A stretch of 64,000 bases of DNA from Pseudomonas borbori (GCF_900115555.1 NZ_FOWX01000009.1:62001-126000); one strand, 5' to 3'; counted from the stretch's first letter, positions 20,582 to 29,450 are shown. Numbers and translations are program-made. The notes: generated by a model not told the origin, from the letters alone.

Positions 20582-21508
20582 ATGGATAAGCACCGTCGTC
20601 TGGCGCCGCTGTATGCCCTGCGCGCCTTCGAAGCGGCGGCCCGGCACAGTTCCTTCACCCGCGCCGGCGAGGAGTTGGCGATCACCCAGAGCGCGGTGAG
20701 CCGGCATGTGCGCACCCTGGAAGAGCATTTCGCCTGCCGCCTGTTCGAGCGCCGCGGGCGCAGCCTGCAACTGACCGAGCCGGCGCGCATGCTGCTGCCC
20801 GGCCTGCGCGAGGGCTTCGATGCCTTGGAGCGGGCCTGCATCAGCCTGCGCGCCGACGATGCGATCCTGCGCCTGAAGGCGCCCTCGACCCTGACCATGC
20901 GTTGGCTGCTGGCACGCTTGTCGCGCTTTCGCTTGCACAACAGCGACATCGAGGTGCAGTTGACCAGTGCCTGGATGGACGTGGACAGGGTCGACTTCCT
21001 GCACGAGCCGTTCGATTGCGCGGTGTTGCTGGGCAACGGTGAGTTTCCGGATGAGTGGGGCAGCACGCTGCTGTTCGCCGAATGGCTGATCCCGGTCTGC
21101 GCCCCCGAGGCGGCTCAGGGCGGTCCCTGGGATCTGGCTCGGCTGCAGGGCGCCGAGCTGCTGCATCCGACCCCGGACCGCCGCGACTGGCGTCAATGGC
21201 TGCAAGCCATGGGCCTGGCCGAGCGGGTGCCGCTCAAGGGCGGCCAGGTGTTCGATACCCTGGAACTGGGCATGGTCGCCGCCGCCCGCGGCTACGGGGT
21301 GTCGATTGGAGATCTGGTGTTGGTCGCCGAAGACGTCGCCCAGGGCCGCCTCGGCCTGCCCTGGCCCAGCGCGGTGCCCAGCGGCTGCAGCTACTACCTG
21401 GTCTGGCCCAGGGCGCGGCGCGGCCAGGAGCGTTTCCAGCGCTTGCGCGATTACCTGGTCGCCGAGGTGGCGGCGATGCAGTTGCCGCAGGTGCAGCGCG
21501 TCTGCTGA
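20582..21508 (+). CDS. LysR family transcriptional regulator (GcvA-like)
   Basis: A 308-residue LysR regulator. The helix-turn-helix occupies about 8-65 (LYALRAFEAAARHSSFTRAG then ITQSAVSRHVRTLEEHF), and the FERRGRSLQLTEPAR wing follows. The rest is a periplasmic-binding-like effector domain with the GcvA-type segment LPWPSAVPSGCSYYLVWP. The effector is unknown. It diverges from the MATE pump across 122 bp, the usual layout for a LysR regulator and its target. Confidence 0.87.
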   Translation: MDKHRRLAPLYALRAFEAAARHSSFTRAGEELAITQSAVSRHVRTLEEHFACRLFERRGRSLQLTEPARMLLPGLREGFDALERACISLRADDAILRLKAPSTLTMRWLLARLSRFRLHNSDIEVQLTSAWMDVDRVDFLHEPFDCAVLLGNGEFPDEWGSTLLFAEWLIPVCAPEAAQGGPWDLARLQGAELLHPTPDRRDWRQWLQAMGLAERVPLKGGQVFDTLELGMVAAARGYGVSIGDLVLVAEDVAQGRLGLPWPSAVPSGCSYYLVWPRARRGQERFQRLRDYLVAEVAAMQLPQVQRVC

Positions 21509-21524
21509 CGGCATGCGTCTTCAG

Positions 21525-21612
21525 GATTGCCAGGCATCGGCGTACTCAGGCGGTAGCTGTTCTTGCCTTGCTGCTTGGCCTGGTACACCGCCTGGTCGGC
21601 CTGATTCAGGTT
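21525..21612 (-). pseudogene. remnant of a GGDEF domain C-terminus
   Basis: On the minus strand this stretch encodes NLNQADQAVYQAKQQGKN followed by SYRLSTPMPGN. The motif ADxAxYxAKxxGKN is the signature of the last helix of GGDEF domains. No GGDEF motif or catalytic core remains upstream: the fragment begins 2 bp from the TAGGGTGCGC repeat at 21613-21673, and beyond that the sequence does not resemble a GGDEF protein. It is the tail of a lost diguanylate cyclase gene. The ancestral stop is not visible, because the frame stays open into the convergent LysR gene. Confidence 0.7.
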
Positions 21613-21673
21613 CGTAGGGTGCGCCGCGCGCACCAGGCACCGGTTACCAGCGGTGCGCACAGCGCACCCTACA
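21613..21673. repeat. TAGGGTGCGC palindromic repeat
   Basis: A 61-bp element with terminal CGTAGGGTGCGC and GCGCACCCTACA and inner CGCGCACCAG / CGGTGCGCAC arms. It directly abuts the GGDEF remnant. The rest of 21674-21829, up to the comM stop, shows nothing I can identify. Confidence 0.75.
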
Positions 21674-21829
21674 CAGGTCCACCGCAGTTGCTTGAGCAAT
21701 GGATTATGGCGAGACAGCACCCTGGCGAAAGGGCTATGCCCCGGTTGGAGCGGTGCATGCCGCAATCCTTTACAGAGCCAGGAAATGCCAAGTCCTTGTC
21801 GGCGATCCGGGTTTGAGCCAGGAGGGTGT

Positions 21830-23326
21830 TCAGCTCTGCGGACTCCCGCGGTATTGCAGCGCCTCGGCCAGGTGGCTGCGGGCGATCTGCTCGACCTGCT
21901 CGAGATCGGCCAGGGTGCGCGCCACCTTGAGCACCCGATGCGCCGCGCGCAGGGACAGGCCGAGGCGTTCGCAGGCGCTTTCCAGCCAGCCCTGATCGGC
22001 GGCGTGCAGGGCGCAGTGCTGGCGCAGGCCGGGCAGGTCGAGAAAGGCATTGGCCACGCCCTGGCGCCGTATCTGCCGCTGCCGGGCGTCGGCCACCAGG
22101 GCCGCGCCGCTGGCCGTGTCGGCGCCGTCGCTGGGCGGCACATGCAGGGCGGTGGCCTCCCGCGCCACTGTCACGTGCAGGTCGATGCGGTCGAGCAGGG
22201 GGCCCGAGAGCTTGCCGCGGTAGCGCTGGATCTGCTCCGCGCCGCAGCGACAGCGGCCGCTGGGATCACCGAGAAAACCGCAGGGGCAGGGGTTCATCGC
22301 CGCGACCAGCTGGAAGCGCGCGGGGAAGCGCACCTTGTCGCGGGCCCGGGCGATGATGATCTGCCCGCTTTCCAGGGGCTCGCGCAGCACCTCCAGGACT
22401 TTCCTGTCGAATTCCGGCAGCTCATCCAGAAACAGCACGCCCTGATGGGCTAGGGTGATTTCCCCGGGTTGCGGACGGCTGCCACCACCGACCAGGGCCG
22501 GGCCGGAGGCGCTGTGATGGGGGTTGCGAAAGGGCCGCTGCGGCCAGGCATCCAGCGGGGTGTGGCTGGCCACCGAATGAATCGCCGCGACTTCCAGGGC
22601 CTCCTGCTCGTCCAGGGGTGGCAGCAGGCCGGGCAGGCGGCTGGCCAGCAGGGTCTTGCCGGTGCCCGGAGGCCCGGTCAACAGCAGATTGTGCGAGCCG
22701 GCCGCGGCGACCAGCAGGGCACGCTTGGCGGCGACCTGGCCCTGCACCTCGGCCAGGTCGGGGTAGGGCAGGCTGCGGCGCAGCAGGCCCTGGGCCTGAT
22801 AGGGGGCGATCGGGGTCTGGCCGTTGAGGTGGGCGGCCAGCTCGAGCAAATGCTCGACGGCGATGACCGCCAGCCCGGAGGCCAGGCTGGCCTCTTCGGC
22901 GTTGGCCTTCGGCACCACTAAGGTGCGTCCGGCGGCGCGGGCCGCCAGTGCCGCGGGCAATACGCCCCGCACTGGGCGCACGGCGCCGGACAAGGCCAGT
23001 TCGCCCAGGCACTCGAGCTGTTCCAGGGCGGTGGCCGGCACCTGGCCGCTGGCGGCGAGAATCCCCAAGGCAATCGCCAGGTCGAAGCGCCCGCCGTCCT
23101 TGGGCAGGTCGGCCGGGGCCAGGTTGAGGGTGATGCGGCGTGGCGGGAAGTCGAAGGCGGAATTGAGGATGGCGCTGCGCACCCGGTCCTTGCTTTCCTT
23201 GACCGCGGTCTCGGGCAGGCCGACCAGCGCCAGCGACGGCAGGCCATTGGCCAGGTGCGCCTCGACGGTGACGGCGGGCGCTTCGACGCCGACTTGGGCG
23301 CGGCTGTGGACTATGGCCAGGGACAT
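21830..23326 (-). CDS. comM: ComM/YifB Mg-chelatase-like AAA+ ATPase
   Basis: A 498-residue AAA+ protein of the ComM/YifB family. An N-terminal Lon-protease-like domain (MSLAIVHSRAQVGVEAP, then LVGLPETAVKESKDRV) precedes the ATPase domain with Walker A GPPGTGKT at 218-225 and Walker B GVLFLDELPEF. A cysteine-bearing stretch NPCPCGFLGDPSGRCRCG follows. ComM is a hexameric helicase that promotes branch migration during natural transformation. The start at 23326 has AAGGAG behind it; longer in-frame versions extend into ubiK. It lies 34 bp downstream of ubiK. Confidence 0.93.
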   Translation of the reverse strand: MSLAIVHSRAQVGVEAPAVTVEAHLANGLPSLALVGLPETAVKESKDRVRSAILNSAFDFPPRRITLNLAPADLPKDGGRFDLAIALGILAASGQVPATALEQLECLGELALSGAVRPVRGVLPAALAARAAGRTLVVPKANAEEASLASGLAVIAVEHLLELAAHLNGQTPIAPYQAQGLLRRSLPYPDLAEVQGQVAAKRALLVAAAGSHNLLLTGPPGTGKTLLASRLPGLLPPLDEQEALEVAAIHSVASHTPLDAWPQRPFRNPHHSASGPALVGGGSRPQPGEITLAHQGVLFLDELPEFDRKVLEVLREPLESGQIIIARARDKVRFPARFQLVAAMNPCPCGFLGDPSGRCRCGAEQIQRYRGKLSGPLLDRIDLHVTVAREATALHVPPSDGADTASGAALVADARQRQIRRQGVANAFLDLPGLRQHCALHAADQGWLESACERLGLSLRAAHRVLKVARTLADLEQVEQIARSHLAEALQYRGSPQS

Positions 23327-23360
23327 CGATCGCTCCTTGATCGTCAGCCGTCCGAGCGGA

Positions 23361-23633
23361 TTACTCGGTGGGCGGCGTAGCGCCTTGTGCGGTGCATGCT
23401 TCCAGTTCGGCGACCTTGGCTTCCAGTGCTTCCAGGCGGGCACGGGTGCGGGCGAGGACGGCCATCTGGCTATCGAACTCTTCCCGACTGACCAGATCGA
23501 GTTTGCTGAAGCCGCTCTGCAACAGGGCTTTGAACTGGGCTTCGAATTCGCTGCGGGGCAGCGGCGTTTCGCCGTTGAACAGGCGTGAGGCGTGAGAACT
23601 GAGTGCGTCGAGCAGGGCTTTGGGCGGCAACAT
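23361..23633 (-). CDS. ubiK: ubiquinone biosynthesis accessory factor UbiK (BMFP)
   Basis: A 90-residue protein of the YqiC/BMFP family, now called UbiK. MLPPKALLDALSSHASRLFNG is an amphipathic membrane-binding N-terminus, and VLARTRARLEALEAKVAELEA near the C-terminus is a coiled coil for trimerisation. UbiK partners UbiJ in aerobic ubiquinone synthesis. The ATG at 23633 matches the family start. comM follows on the same strand. Confidence 0.88.
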   Translation of the reverse strand: MLPPKALLDALSSHASRLFNGETPLPRSEFEAQFKALLQSGFSKLDLVSREEFDSQMAVLARTRARLEALEAKVAELEACTAQGATPPTE

Positions 23634-23701
23634 GACAGGGTTCCAGTGACAGACGGGGCAGTGTAGCACGCAGCCAGGTTCGGGGCCGGTGCCGCCAGCA
23701 C

Positions 23702-23750
23702 TGCACACTTTTTGCGCATGGTTGGTCCTGTGGGCGCACCGTTATCGTGC
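23702..23750 (+). promoter_or_regulatory. two tandem NtrC-like enhancer sites
   Basis: TGCAC-N7-GCGCA (23702-23718) and CGCAC-N7-GTGCG (23735-23751) both follow the GCAC-N7-GTGC pattern of NtrC sites, the first with one mismatch. Their centres are 33 bp apart, three helical turns, and about 110-145 bp upstream of the predicted sigma-54 start. This is the classical NtrC enhancer layout. Confidence 0.6.
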
Positions 23751-23827
23751 GTCCTTCGCCTGCAGGGGTCATACAGAGAGCCTGTTTTTTATAGTAACTA
23801 TTTGAAAAAAAACAGATTTATACGATA

Positions 23828-23844
23828 TGGCAAGCTTTCTGCTT
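23828..23844 (+). promoter_or_regulatory. sigma-54 promoter of glnK
   Basis: TGGCAAGCTTTCTGCTT has GG and GC separated by exactly 10 bp, as sigma-54 requires. Transcription should start near 23853, giving a leader of about 190 nt before glnK. The 23634-24040 gap contains this promoter, the two NtrC-like sites and an AT-rich stretch (23771-23820), and no gene. Confidence 0.7.
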
Positions 23845-23989
23845 AATCGTTTGTGACGAATGCACCGATGCAGTTCCGGTGCGTTAGGCGAAGCGGGAAG
23901 TGTTTCGTCAGGAGCGGTTGGTGGGTATCGGTGTTGTCCCCTGGGGCGACCGATGCATTACAAAAGCCAGACACAGCGCTTAGACTTGA

Positions 23990-24379
<390 letters not shown>

Positions 24380-24425
24380 AAGCCCCTCGAGCCCCTCGAA
24401 CCCCACGCCCCAGGAGTAACCTCAC

Positions 24426-25739
24426 ATGACTCTGCGAAAAATCGCAGGGCTCGGAGCCCTTTTGTCTCTGGTTCCTGGCTTTGCCATGGCCGACGAGGCA
24501 GTCTTGAACGGCGGTGACACGGCTTGGATGCTGGTCGCGACCGTGCTCGTGCTGTTCATGACCATTCCGGGCCTGGCGTTGTTCTATGCCGGCATGGTGC
24601 GTTCGAAGAACGTGTTGTCGGTGTTGATGCAATGCTTCGCCATCACCGGCCTGATCAGTGTGCTCTGGGTTATCTACGGGTACAGCATGGCCTTTGACAC
24701 CACCGGCATGGAGCAGGGTGTGGTCAATCTCAACTCCTTCGTCGGTGGCTTTTCCAAGGCCTTTCTCAGCGGTCTGAGTCTGGACAGCCTGGTGGCCGGC
24801 ATTCCGGAAAGCGTGTTCATCACCTTCCAGATGACCTTCGCCATCATCACGCCCGCCCTGATCGTCGGCGCCTTCGCCGAACGCATGAAATTCTCGGCCA
24901 TGCTGATCTTCATGGCGGTCTGGTTCACCCTCGTCTACGCCCCGATCGCGCACATGGTGTGGAGCGGCGACGGTGCGCTGATGTGGGACTGGGGCGTGCT
25001 CGACTTCGCCGGCGGCACCGTGGTGCACATCAATGCCGGGATCGCCGGTCTGGTGACCTGCCTGGTCCTGGGCAAGCGCAAGGGCTTCCCGACCACCGCG
25101 ATGCCGCCACACAACCTCGGTTACACCCTGATCGGCGCGAGCATGCTCTGGGTCGGCTGGTTCGGCTTCAACGCCGGCTCGGCCCTGGCGGCCAACGGTA
25201 GCGCCGGCATGGCCATGCTGGTGACCCAGATCGCTACGGCGACGGCGGCGCTGAGCTGGATGTTCGCCGAGTGGGTCACCCACCGCAAACCCAGCGTGCT
25301 GGGCATCGCTTCCGGTGCGGTGGCGGGCCTGGTGGCCATCACTCCGGCGTCCGGCACCGCGGGGCCTATGGGCGCGCTGGTCATCGGTCTGGCGGCGGGG
25401 GTGATCTGCTTCTTCTGCGCCACCAGCCTGAAACGCAAGTTCGGCTATGACGACTCCCTGGATGTCTTCGGTGTGCATGCCGTGGGCGGCATTGTCGGCG
25501 CCATTCTCACCGGGGCGTTCGCCGCGCCGGCGTTGGGTGGCTTCGGCGCAGTGGAGAACATCCCCGCGCAACTGTGGGTGCAGTTCGAGGGCGTGGCCTT
25601 CACGGTGGTCTACACCGCGGTGTTGACCTTCGCGATTCTGAAAGTGATCGACTTGGTAATGGGCTTGCGTGTCAGCGACGAGGAAGAGACGGTCGGTCTC
25701 GATCTCGCCCTGCACAACGAGCGTGGCTACAACCTGTAA
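24426..25739 (+). CDS. amtB: ammonium transporter AmtB (first copy)
   Basis: An Amt/Mep/Rh channel of 437 residues. A signal peptide (about 1-22, GALLSLVPGFAMA) precedes eleven membrane helices, as in E. coli AmtB. The twin pore histidines are H201 (TVVHINAG) and H351 (GVHAVGGIVG). The cytoplasmic C-terminus DEEEETVGLDLALHNERGY is the GlnK-binding tail. It follows glnK by 46 bp and is regulated with it. A second Amt gene follows 79 bp downstream. Confidence 0.96.
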   Translation: MTLRKIAGLGALLSLVPGFAMADEAVLNGGDTAWMLVATVLVLFMTIPGLALFYAGMVRSKNVLSVLMQCFAITGLISVLWVIYGYSMAFDTTGMEQGVVNLNSFVGGFSKAFLSGLSLDSLVAGIPESVFITFQMTFAIITPALIVGAFAERMKFSAMLIFMAVWFTLVYAPIAHMVWSGDGALMWDWGVLDFAGGTVVHINAGIAGLVTCLVLGKRKGFPTTAMPPHNLGYTLIGASMLWVGWFGFNAGSALAANGSAGMAMLVTQIATATAALSWMFAEWVTHRKPSVLGIASGAVAGLVAITPASGTAGPMGALVIGLAAGVICFFCATSLKRKFGYDDSLDVFGVHAVGGIVGAILTGAFAAPALGGFGAVENIPAQLWVQFEGVAFTVVYTAVLTFAILKVIDLVMGLRVSDEEETVGLDLALHNERGYNL

Positions 25740-25750
25740 GCACACGGAGT

Positions 25751-25773
25751 GCGCCCGGAGCCAACCCGGGCGC
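25751..25773 (+). other. intercistronic hairpin between the two amt genes
   Basis: A perfect 8-bp GCGCCCGG / CCGGGCGC stem with a 7-nt loop and no T run. It is more likely an mRNA-stabilising or attenuating hairpin than a terminator. Confidence 0.55.
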
Positions 25774-25818
25774 CTTAACCGAACAGCGCTACAAAAGCGC
25801 GCCGGCAAGAGGTGAACC

Positions 25819-27069
25819 ATGGATAACACAGCATTGACTGCACTGCAGTACGGCTTCGATACCTTCTACTTTTTGATTTGCGGTGCTCTGGTGATGTGGA
25901 TGGCAGCGGGTTTTGCCATGCTCGAAGCCGGCCTGGTACGGGCGAAGAACACCACCGAAATCCTCACCAAGAACATCGCCCTGTACGCGGTCGCCAGCGT
26001 CATGTACCTGGTGATCGGTTACCACATCATGTACTCCAGCCCGGAGGGCGGCATCCTGCCGAGCCTGGGCTTCCTGCTCGGCGAAGAGAACAGCGTCGAG
26101 TCGGTTCTCGCCGGTGGCGACGACGCGCCCTACTACTCGGCGCGCTCGGACTTCTTCTTCCAGGTGGTGTTCGCCGCGACCTGCATGTCGATCGTCTCCG
26201 GTGCCGTGGCCGAGCGCATGAAGCTGTGGGCCTTTCTCGCCTTCGCCGTAGTCATGACCGGTTTCATCTACCCGGTACAGGGCTTCTGGAAATGGGGCTC
26301 GGGCTTCCTCAACGAAGCGGGCTTCCTCGATTTCGCCGGTTCCGGCGTGGTCCACATGGCCGGTGCCACCGCCGCTCTGGCCGGTGTCCTGCTGCTCGGT
26401 GCGCGCAAGGGCAAGTACGGCGCCAACGGCCAGGTCAACGCCATTCCCGGTGCCAACCTGCCGATGGCAACCCTGGGCGCCTTCATCCTGTGGATGGGCT
26501 GGTTCGGTTTCAACGGTGGCTCGCAGCTGAAGATGAGCACCATCGAAGATGCCAACGCCGTGGCCAACGTCTTCGTCAACACCAACATGGCCGCCGCTGG
26601 CGGTCTGATCGCGGCCATGATAGTGGCGCGCATCCTGTTCGGCAAAAGCGACCTGACCATGGCCCTCAACGGCGCTCTGGCCGGCCTGGTGGCGATCACC
26701 GCCGAGCCGCTGACCCCGGGCGCCCTGCAGGCGACCCTGATCGGTGGCGTCGGTGGCGTGCTGGTGGTGTTCTCCATCCTGGCCATGGACAAGCTCAGGA
26801 TCGACGATCCGGTCGGTGCCATTTCCGTGCACGGCGTGGCCGGTATCTGGGGCCTGTTGGCGGTGGTGCTGACCAACCCGGATGCCACCCTGGGCGCCCA
26901 GTTGCTCGGTCTGGCCTGTATCTTCGCCTGGGTCTTCACCGCCAGCCTGATCGTCTGGTCGATCATCAAGCTGGTGATCGGTCTGCGCGTCACCGAGGAA
27001 GAAGAATACGAGGGCGTGGACATCGCCGAGTGCGGTATGGAAGCCTATCCGGAATTCACCAAAAGCTGA
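25819..27069 (+). CDS. amtB2: ammonium transporter, second copy of a different Amt subgroup
   Basis: A 416-residue Amt channel. It lacks a signal peptide: the first membrane helix begins at about residue 12. The twin histidines are conserved as H179 (GVVHMAGATAA) and H338 (SVHGVAGIWG). Its sequence is far from that of the upstream AmtB, so it was probably acquired separately rather than recently duplicated. The C-terminus LRVTEEEEYEGVDIAECGME resembles a GlnK-contact tail. AAGAGGTG precedes the ATG. P. stutzeri is recalled to have a similar glnK-amtB1-amtB2 arrangement; P. aeruginosa has a single amtB here. The symbol only marks order. Confidence 0.92.
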   Translation: MDNTALTALQYGFDTFYFLICGALVMWMAAGFAMLEAGLVRAKNTTEILTKNIALYAVASVMYLVIGYHIMYSSPEGGILPSLGFLLGEENSVESVLAGGDDAPYYSARSDFFFQVVFAATCMSIVSGAVAERMKLWAFLAFAVVMTGFIYPVQGFWKWGSGFLNEAGFLDFAGSGVVHMAGATAALAGVLLLGARKGKYGANGQVNAIPGANLPMATLGAFILWMGWFGFNGGSQLKMSTIEDANAVANVFVNTNMAAAGGLIAAMIVARILFGKSDLTMALNGALAGLVAITAEPLTPGALQATLIGGVGGVLVVFSILAMDKLRIDDPVGAISVHGVAGIWGLLAVVLTNPDATLGAQLLGLACIFAWVFTASLIVWSIIKLVIGLRVTEEEEYEGVDIAECGMEAYPEFTKS

Positions 27070-27088
27070 TTGCCGGTGATTTACAACG

Positions 27089-27117
27089 AGGGCGCCCAAA
27101 GGCGCCCTTTGTTTTTT
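27089..27117 (+). terminator. terminator of the glnK-amtB-amtB2 operon
   Basis: An 8-bp AGGGCGCC / GGCGCCCT stem with a 4-nt loop is followed by TTGTTTTTT. Confidence 0.9.
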
Positions 27118-27304
27118 CTGGCAGCACGCTAGAATGCGCGCCGATAAGCATCGTTATGTGACGCGGCGGTGCTTGTCCGGGCCAGCGCGAGAAACGGCTG
27201 GGGGCTTTGCCAGGCAAGGTCGTTTGAATTTTTTCCGGCGACGTACGAAAGATTACGTGGCTGGGCTATAACTAACCTGCTTTTCGCAAGTCATGAGGTT
27301 GAAC

Positions 27305-27631
27305 ATGAGCGACGAAGATCTGGAACAAGACGAGCTCGAAGGGGCTGACGAAGACAGCGGCGAGGAAATGGCTGCCGCCGATGACGTCGATAGCGGTGAC
27401 GACGACGGCGACGAAGTCGTCAGTACGGGCAAGAGCAAGGCCAAGGCCAAAGCGGCGATCAATGTCGAAGAGCTGCCGAGCATCGAAGCCAAGCAGAAGG
27501 ATCGTGACGCCCTGGCCCGTGCCATGGAAGAGTACCTGGCGCGCGGCGGCAAGGTGCAGGAGGTCGAGCCCAACGTGGTTTCCGATCCACCGAAGAAGCC
27601 CGACAGCAAGTACGGCAGCCGGCCTATCTAA
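27305..27631 (+). CDS. sutA: transcription regulator SutA
   Basis: A 108-residue highly acidic protein. The first 45 residues are mostly Asp and Glu; the C-terminal half carries AKQKDRDALARAMEEYLARG and ends DPPKKPDSKYGSRPI, which matches SutA of P. aeruginosa. SutA binds RNA polymerase and raises transcription of ribosomal and other genes during slow growth. GAGGTT fits the ATG at 27305; an ATG four codons upstream has no good ribosome binding site. It stands alone between the amt terminator and a convergent phosphatase gene. Confidence 0.9.
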   Translation: MSDEDLEQDELEGADEDSGEEMAAADDVDSGDDDGDEVVSTGKSKAKAKAAINVEELPSIEAKQKDRDALARAMEEYLARGGKVQEVEPNVVSDPPKKPDSKYGSRPI

Positions 27632-27694
27632 GTGCCCTGGCGAGGCAGGTCGTTTTTCAACGGTCTGCCAAGGGTTTTGCTGTCCGACAGGCTC

Positions 27695-28390
27695 CTAGAC
27701 CCAGCTATGCAGCAGCGCCGGCAATTCGGCCAGGCTGCGGATTTCGCCATCGGCACGCTTGTCGCCTTCCCAGGCATTGCCCTGCGGGTTGAACCAGATC
27801 GCCCGCAGGCCGGCAGCCTGGGCGCCGGCGATGTCGTCGCTGGGGTGGTCGCCGACATGCACGGCGTACGGCGCGGCAACCCCGGCACGCCTGAGGGCTT
27901 CCTGAAAGGGCTTGGGATCGGGTTTGCCGACCCCGAGCTCTTCCGCGCACAGGGCGAACTGGAAATAGTCGGCCAGGCCCAGGCGGCGTACATCGGCATT
28001 GCCATTGGTAATCACCCCGAGCTGGAAGCGATTGGCCAGGGTCTCCAGGGTCGGATGCACTTCGGCGAACAGCTCGACCTGATGGCGGGCGGCGAGAAAC
28101 ACCTGAAAACCACCCTCGGCCAGCGCCGCGGCCTCGTCGGGCGGATAGCCGGCACCGGCCAGGGCGCCCAGCAGGATGCGCCGGCGCAGTTCGCTGAGGC
28201 GATGCTTGAGCGAGGGTTCGCCCTGCAGCAACTGCGCGCGAATCGTCCACAGGTGTTCGACCGGCACCGCGCCCAGGCGTGGCGCGTGCATGGCCAGCCA
28301 GTTGCGCAGCGTCGCTTCGGCGTCCTGCATCACCGGGGTCACGTCCCACAGGGTGTCGTCGAGGTCGAAGGTGATCAGTTGAATGCTCAT
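27695..28390 (-). CDS. HAD superfamily phosphatase (YigB-like)
   Basis: A 231-residue haloacid dehalogenase-like hydrolase. Motif I is FDLDDTLWD (nucleophile D9), motif II is VITNGN, and motif IV is [14 protein letters not shown]. An inserted helical cap lies between motifs I and II. The arrangement after xerC resembles E. coli xerC-yigB, and YigB dephosphorylates FMN; that activity is plausible but unproved here. The ATG overlaps the xerC stop by 4 bp (ATGA), so they are translationally coupled. Confidence 0.88.
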   Translation of the reverse strand: MSIQLITFDLDDTLWDVTPVMQDAEATLRNWLAMHAPRLGAVPVEHLWTIRAQLLQGEPSLKHRLSELRRRILLGALAGAGYPPDEAAALAEGGFQVFLAARHQVELFAEVHPTLETLANRFQLGVITNGNADVRRLGLADYFQFALCAEELGVGKPDPKPFQEALRRAGVAAPYAVHVGDHPSDDIAGAQAAGLRAIWFNPQGNAWEGDKRADGEIRSLAELPALLHSWV

Positions 28391-29289
28391 TCGTTGCTGC
28401 CTTTGCGTTTGGCCCGTGGATGGGCGCGGTCATACACCGTGGCCAGGTGCTGGAAATCCAGGTGGGTGTAGACCTGGGTGGTGGCGATGTCGGCATGGCC
28501 GAGCAGCTCCTGCACCGCGCGCAAGTCCTGTGACGACTCCAGCATATGACTGGCGAAGCTGTGACGCAGCATGTGCGGATGCAGATTCTGCCCGAGTTCG
28601 CGCACCCCGGCCTGGCGCACGCGCAGCTGCACGGCGCGCGGGCCGAGCCGGCGACCCTGCTGGCTGATGAATACCGCGCCATCCGCCGGGTTGGCCAGGG
28701 CGCGCAAGGGCAGCCACTGTTCCAGGGCCTGGCGCGCCATGCGTCCGACCGGCAACACGCGGGTCTTGTTGCCCTTGCCCAGCACGCGCACCAAGCCGTC
28801 GCCCAGGTCCAGGTTGTCGAGGTTGAGGCCGACCAGTTCGGCCAGGCGCAGGCCGGAGGAGTAGAACAGCTCGAGCATGGCCTGATCGCGGCGGGCGATG
28901 AAGTCGTCCTCGATCGCGCCGTCGAGCAGTTGAGCGGTGCGGTCGGCGTCCAGGGTTTTCGGCAGGCGCCGTTCGCCTTTCGGCGGCGTCAGGCCGCTGG
29001 CCGGGTCGTTCTGGCAGTGGCCTTCGCGGATCAGGTAGCGATAGAGGCCGCGTGTGGCCGAGAGCAGGCGGGCCAGGCTGCGGCTGGACTGGCCCTGGAG
29101 GTTCAGGTGGGCGATCAACCGGCGCAGGCGCGCGCTGTCCAGCGCGGCCCATGCCGCGATCTGCTCGCGTTCGCAGAAGGCGAGGAGCTTGGCCAGATCG
29201 CGGCTGTAGCCGTCGAGGGTATGCAGCGATACCTGGCGCTCGCTGCGCAGGTGTTCGAGGTAGGCTTCAAGAGCAGCTTCAAGCTTCAA
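28387..29289 (-). CDS. xerC: site-specific tyrosine recombinase XerC
   Basis: A 300-residue tyrosine recombinase that resolves chromosome dimers at dif together with XerD. The catalytic set is complete: R148 (SSGLRLAEL), K172 (GKGNKTR), H239 and R242 ([14 protein letters not shown]), H265 ([10 protein letters not shown]) and nucleophile Y274 (QVYTHLDF). The start appears to be TTG, with GGAG 8 bp upstream, inside a dispersed repeat: the codons for MKLEAALEA are themselves copies of the GAAGCTTGAAGC motif. True family similarity begins around [14 protein letters not shown]. It follows DUF484 on the same strand, across a repeat. Confidence 0.94.
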   Translation of the reverse strand: MKLEAALEAYLEHLRSERQVSLHTLDGYSRDLAKLLAFCEREQIAAWAALDSARLRRLIAHLNLQGQSSRSLARLLSATRGLYRYLIREGHCQNDPASGLTPPKGERRLPKTLDADRTAQLLDGAIEDDFIARRDQAMLELFYSSGLRLAELVGLNLDNLDLGDGLVRVLGKGNKTRVLPVGRMARQALEQWLPLRALANPADGAVFISQQGRRLGPRAVQLRVRQAGVRELGQNLHPHMLRHSFASHMLESSQDLRAVQELLGHADIATTQVYTHLDFQHLATVYDRAHPRAKRKGSNE

Positions 29290-29300
29290 GCGGCAAGCTC
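29268..29300. repeat. AAGCTTCAAG repeat overlapping the xerC start
   Basis: GCAGCTTCAAGCTTCAAGCG is a third copy of the motif seen at 9361 and 13551. It overlaps the first codons and the start of xerC. Confidence 0.6.
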
Positions 29301-29449
29301 CGTAGGATGGGTTAGCGGCGCATGGTGCAAGATTTACGCGCTAGGTATTAATTGTGCGTCGCGTAACCCATCGGGCGATCGGTCGAGCGATGATGGGTAT
29401 CGCTCTGCTCAACCCATCCTACAGGCTCGGGCCGCTAACCCATCCTACG
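29301..29449. repeat. TAGGATGGGTTA palindromic repeat cluster
   Basis: CGTAGGATGGGTTAGCGGCG at the left edge faces GCCGCTAACCCATCCTACG at the right edge, with another inner pair (CGTAACCCATCG and ATGATGGGTATCG) and a further AACCCATCCTACA (29411-29423). The cluster fills the gap between DUF484 and xerC and ends immediately before the DUF484 stop codon. Confidence 0.75.
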
Positions 29450-29450
29450 T

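Noticed and set aside
23942..23957. Second GG-N10-GC element downstream of the first glnK promoter
   Set aside because: Spacing is right but the -24 block is TGGGGCG, two mismatches, and the upstream element fits better with the tandem NtrC-like sites.
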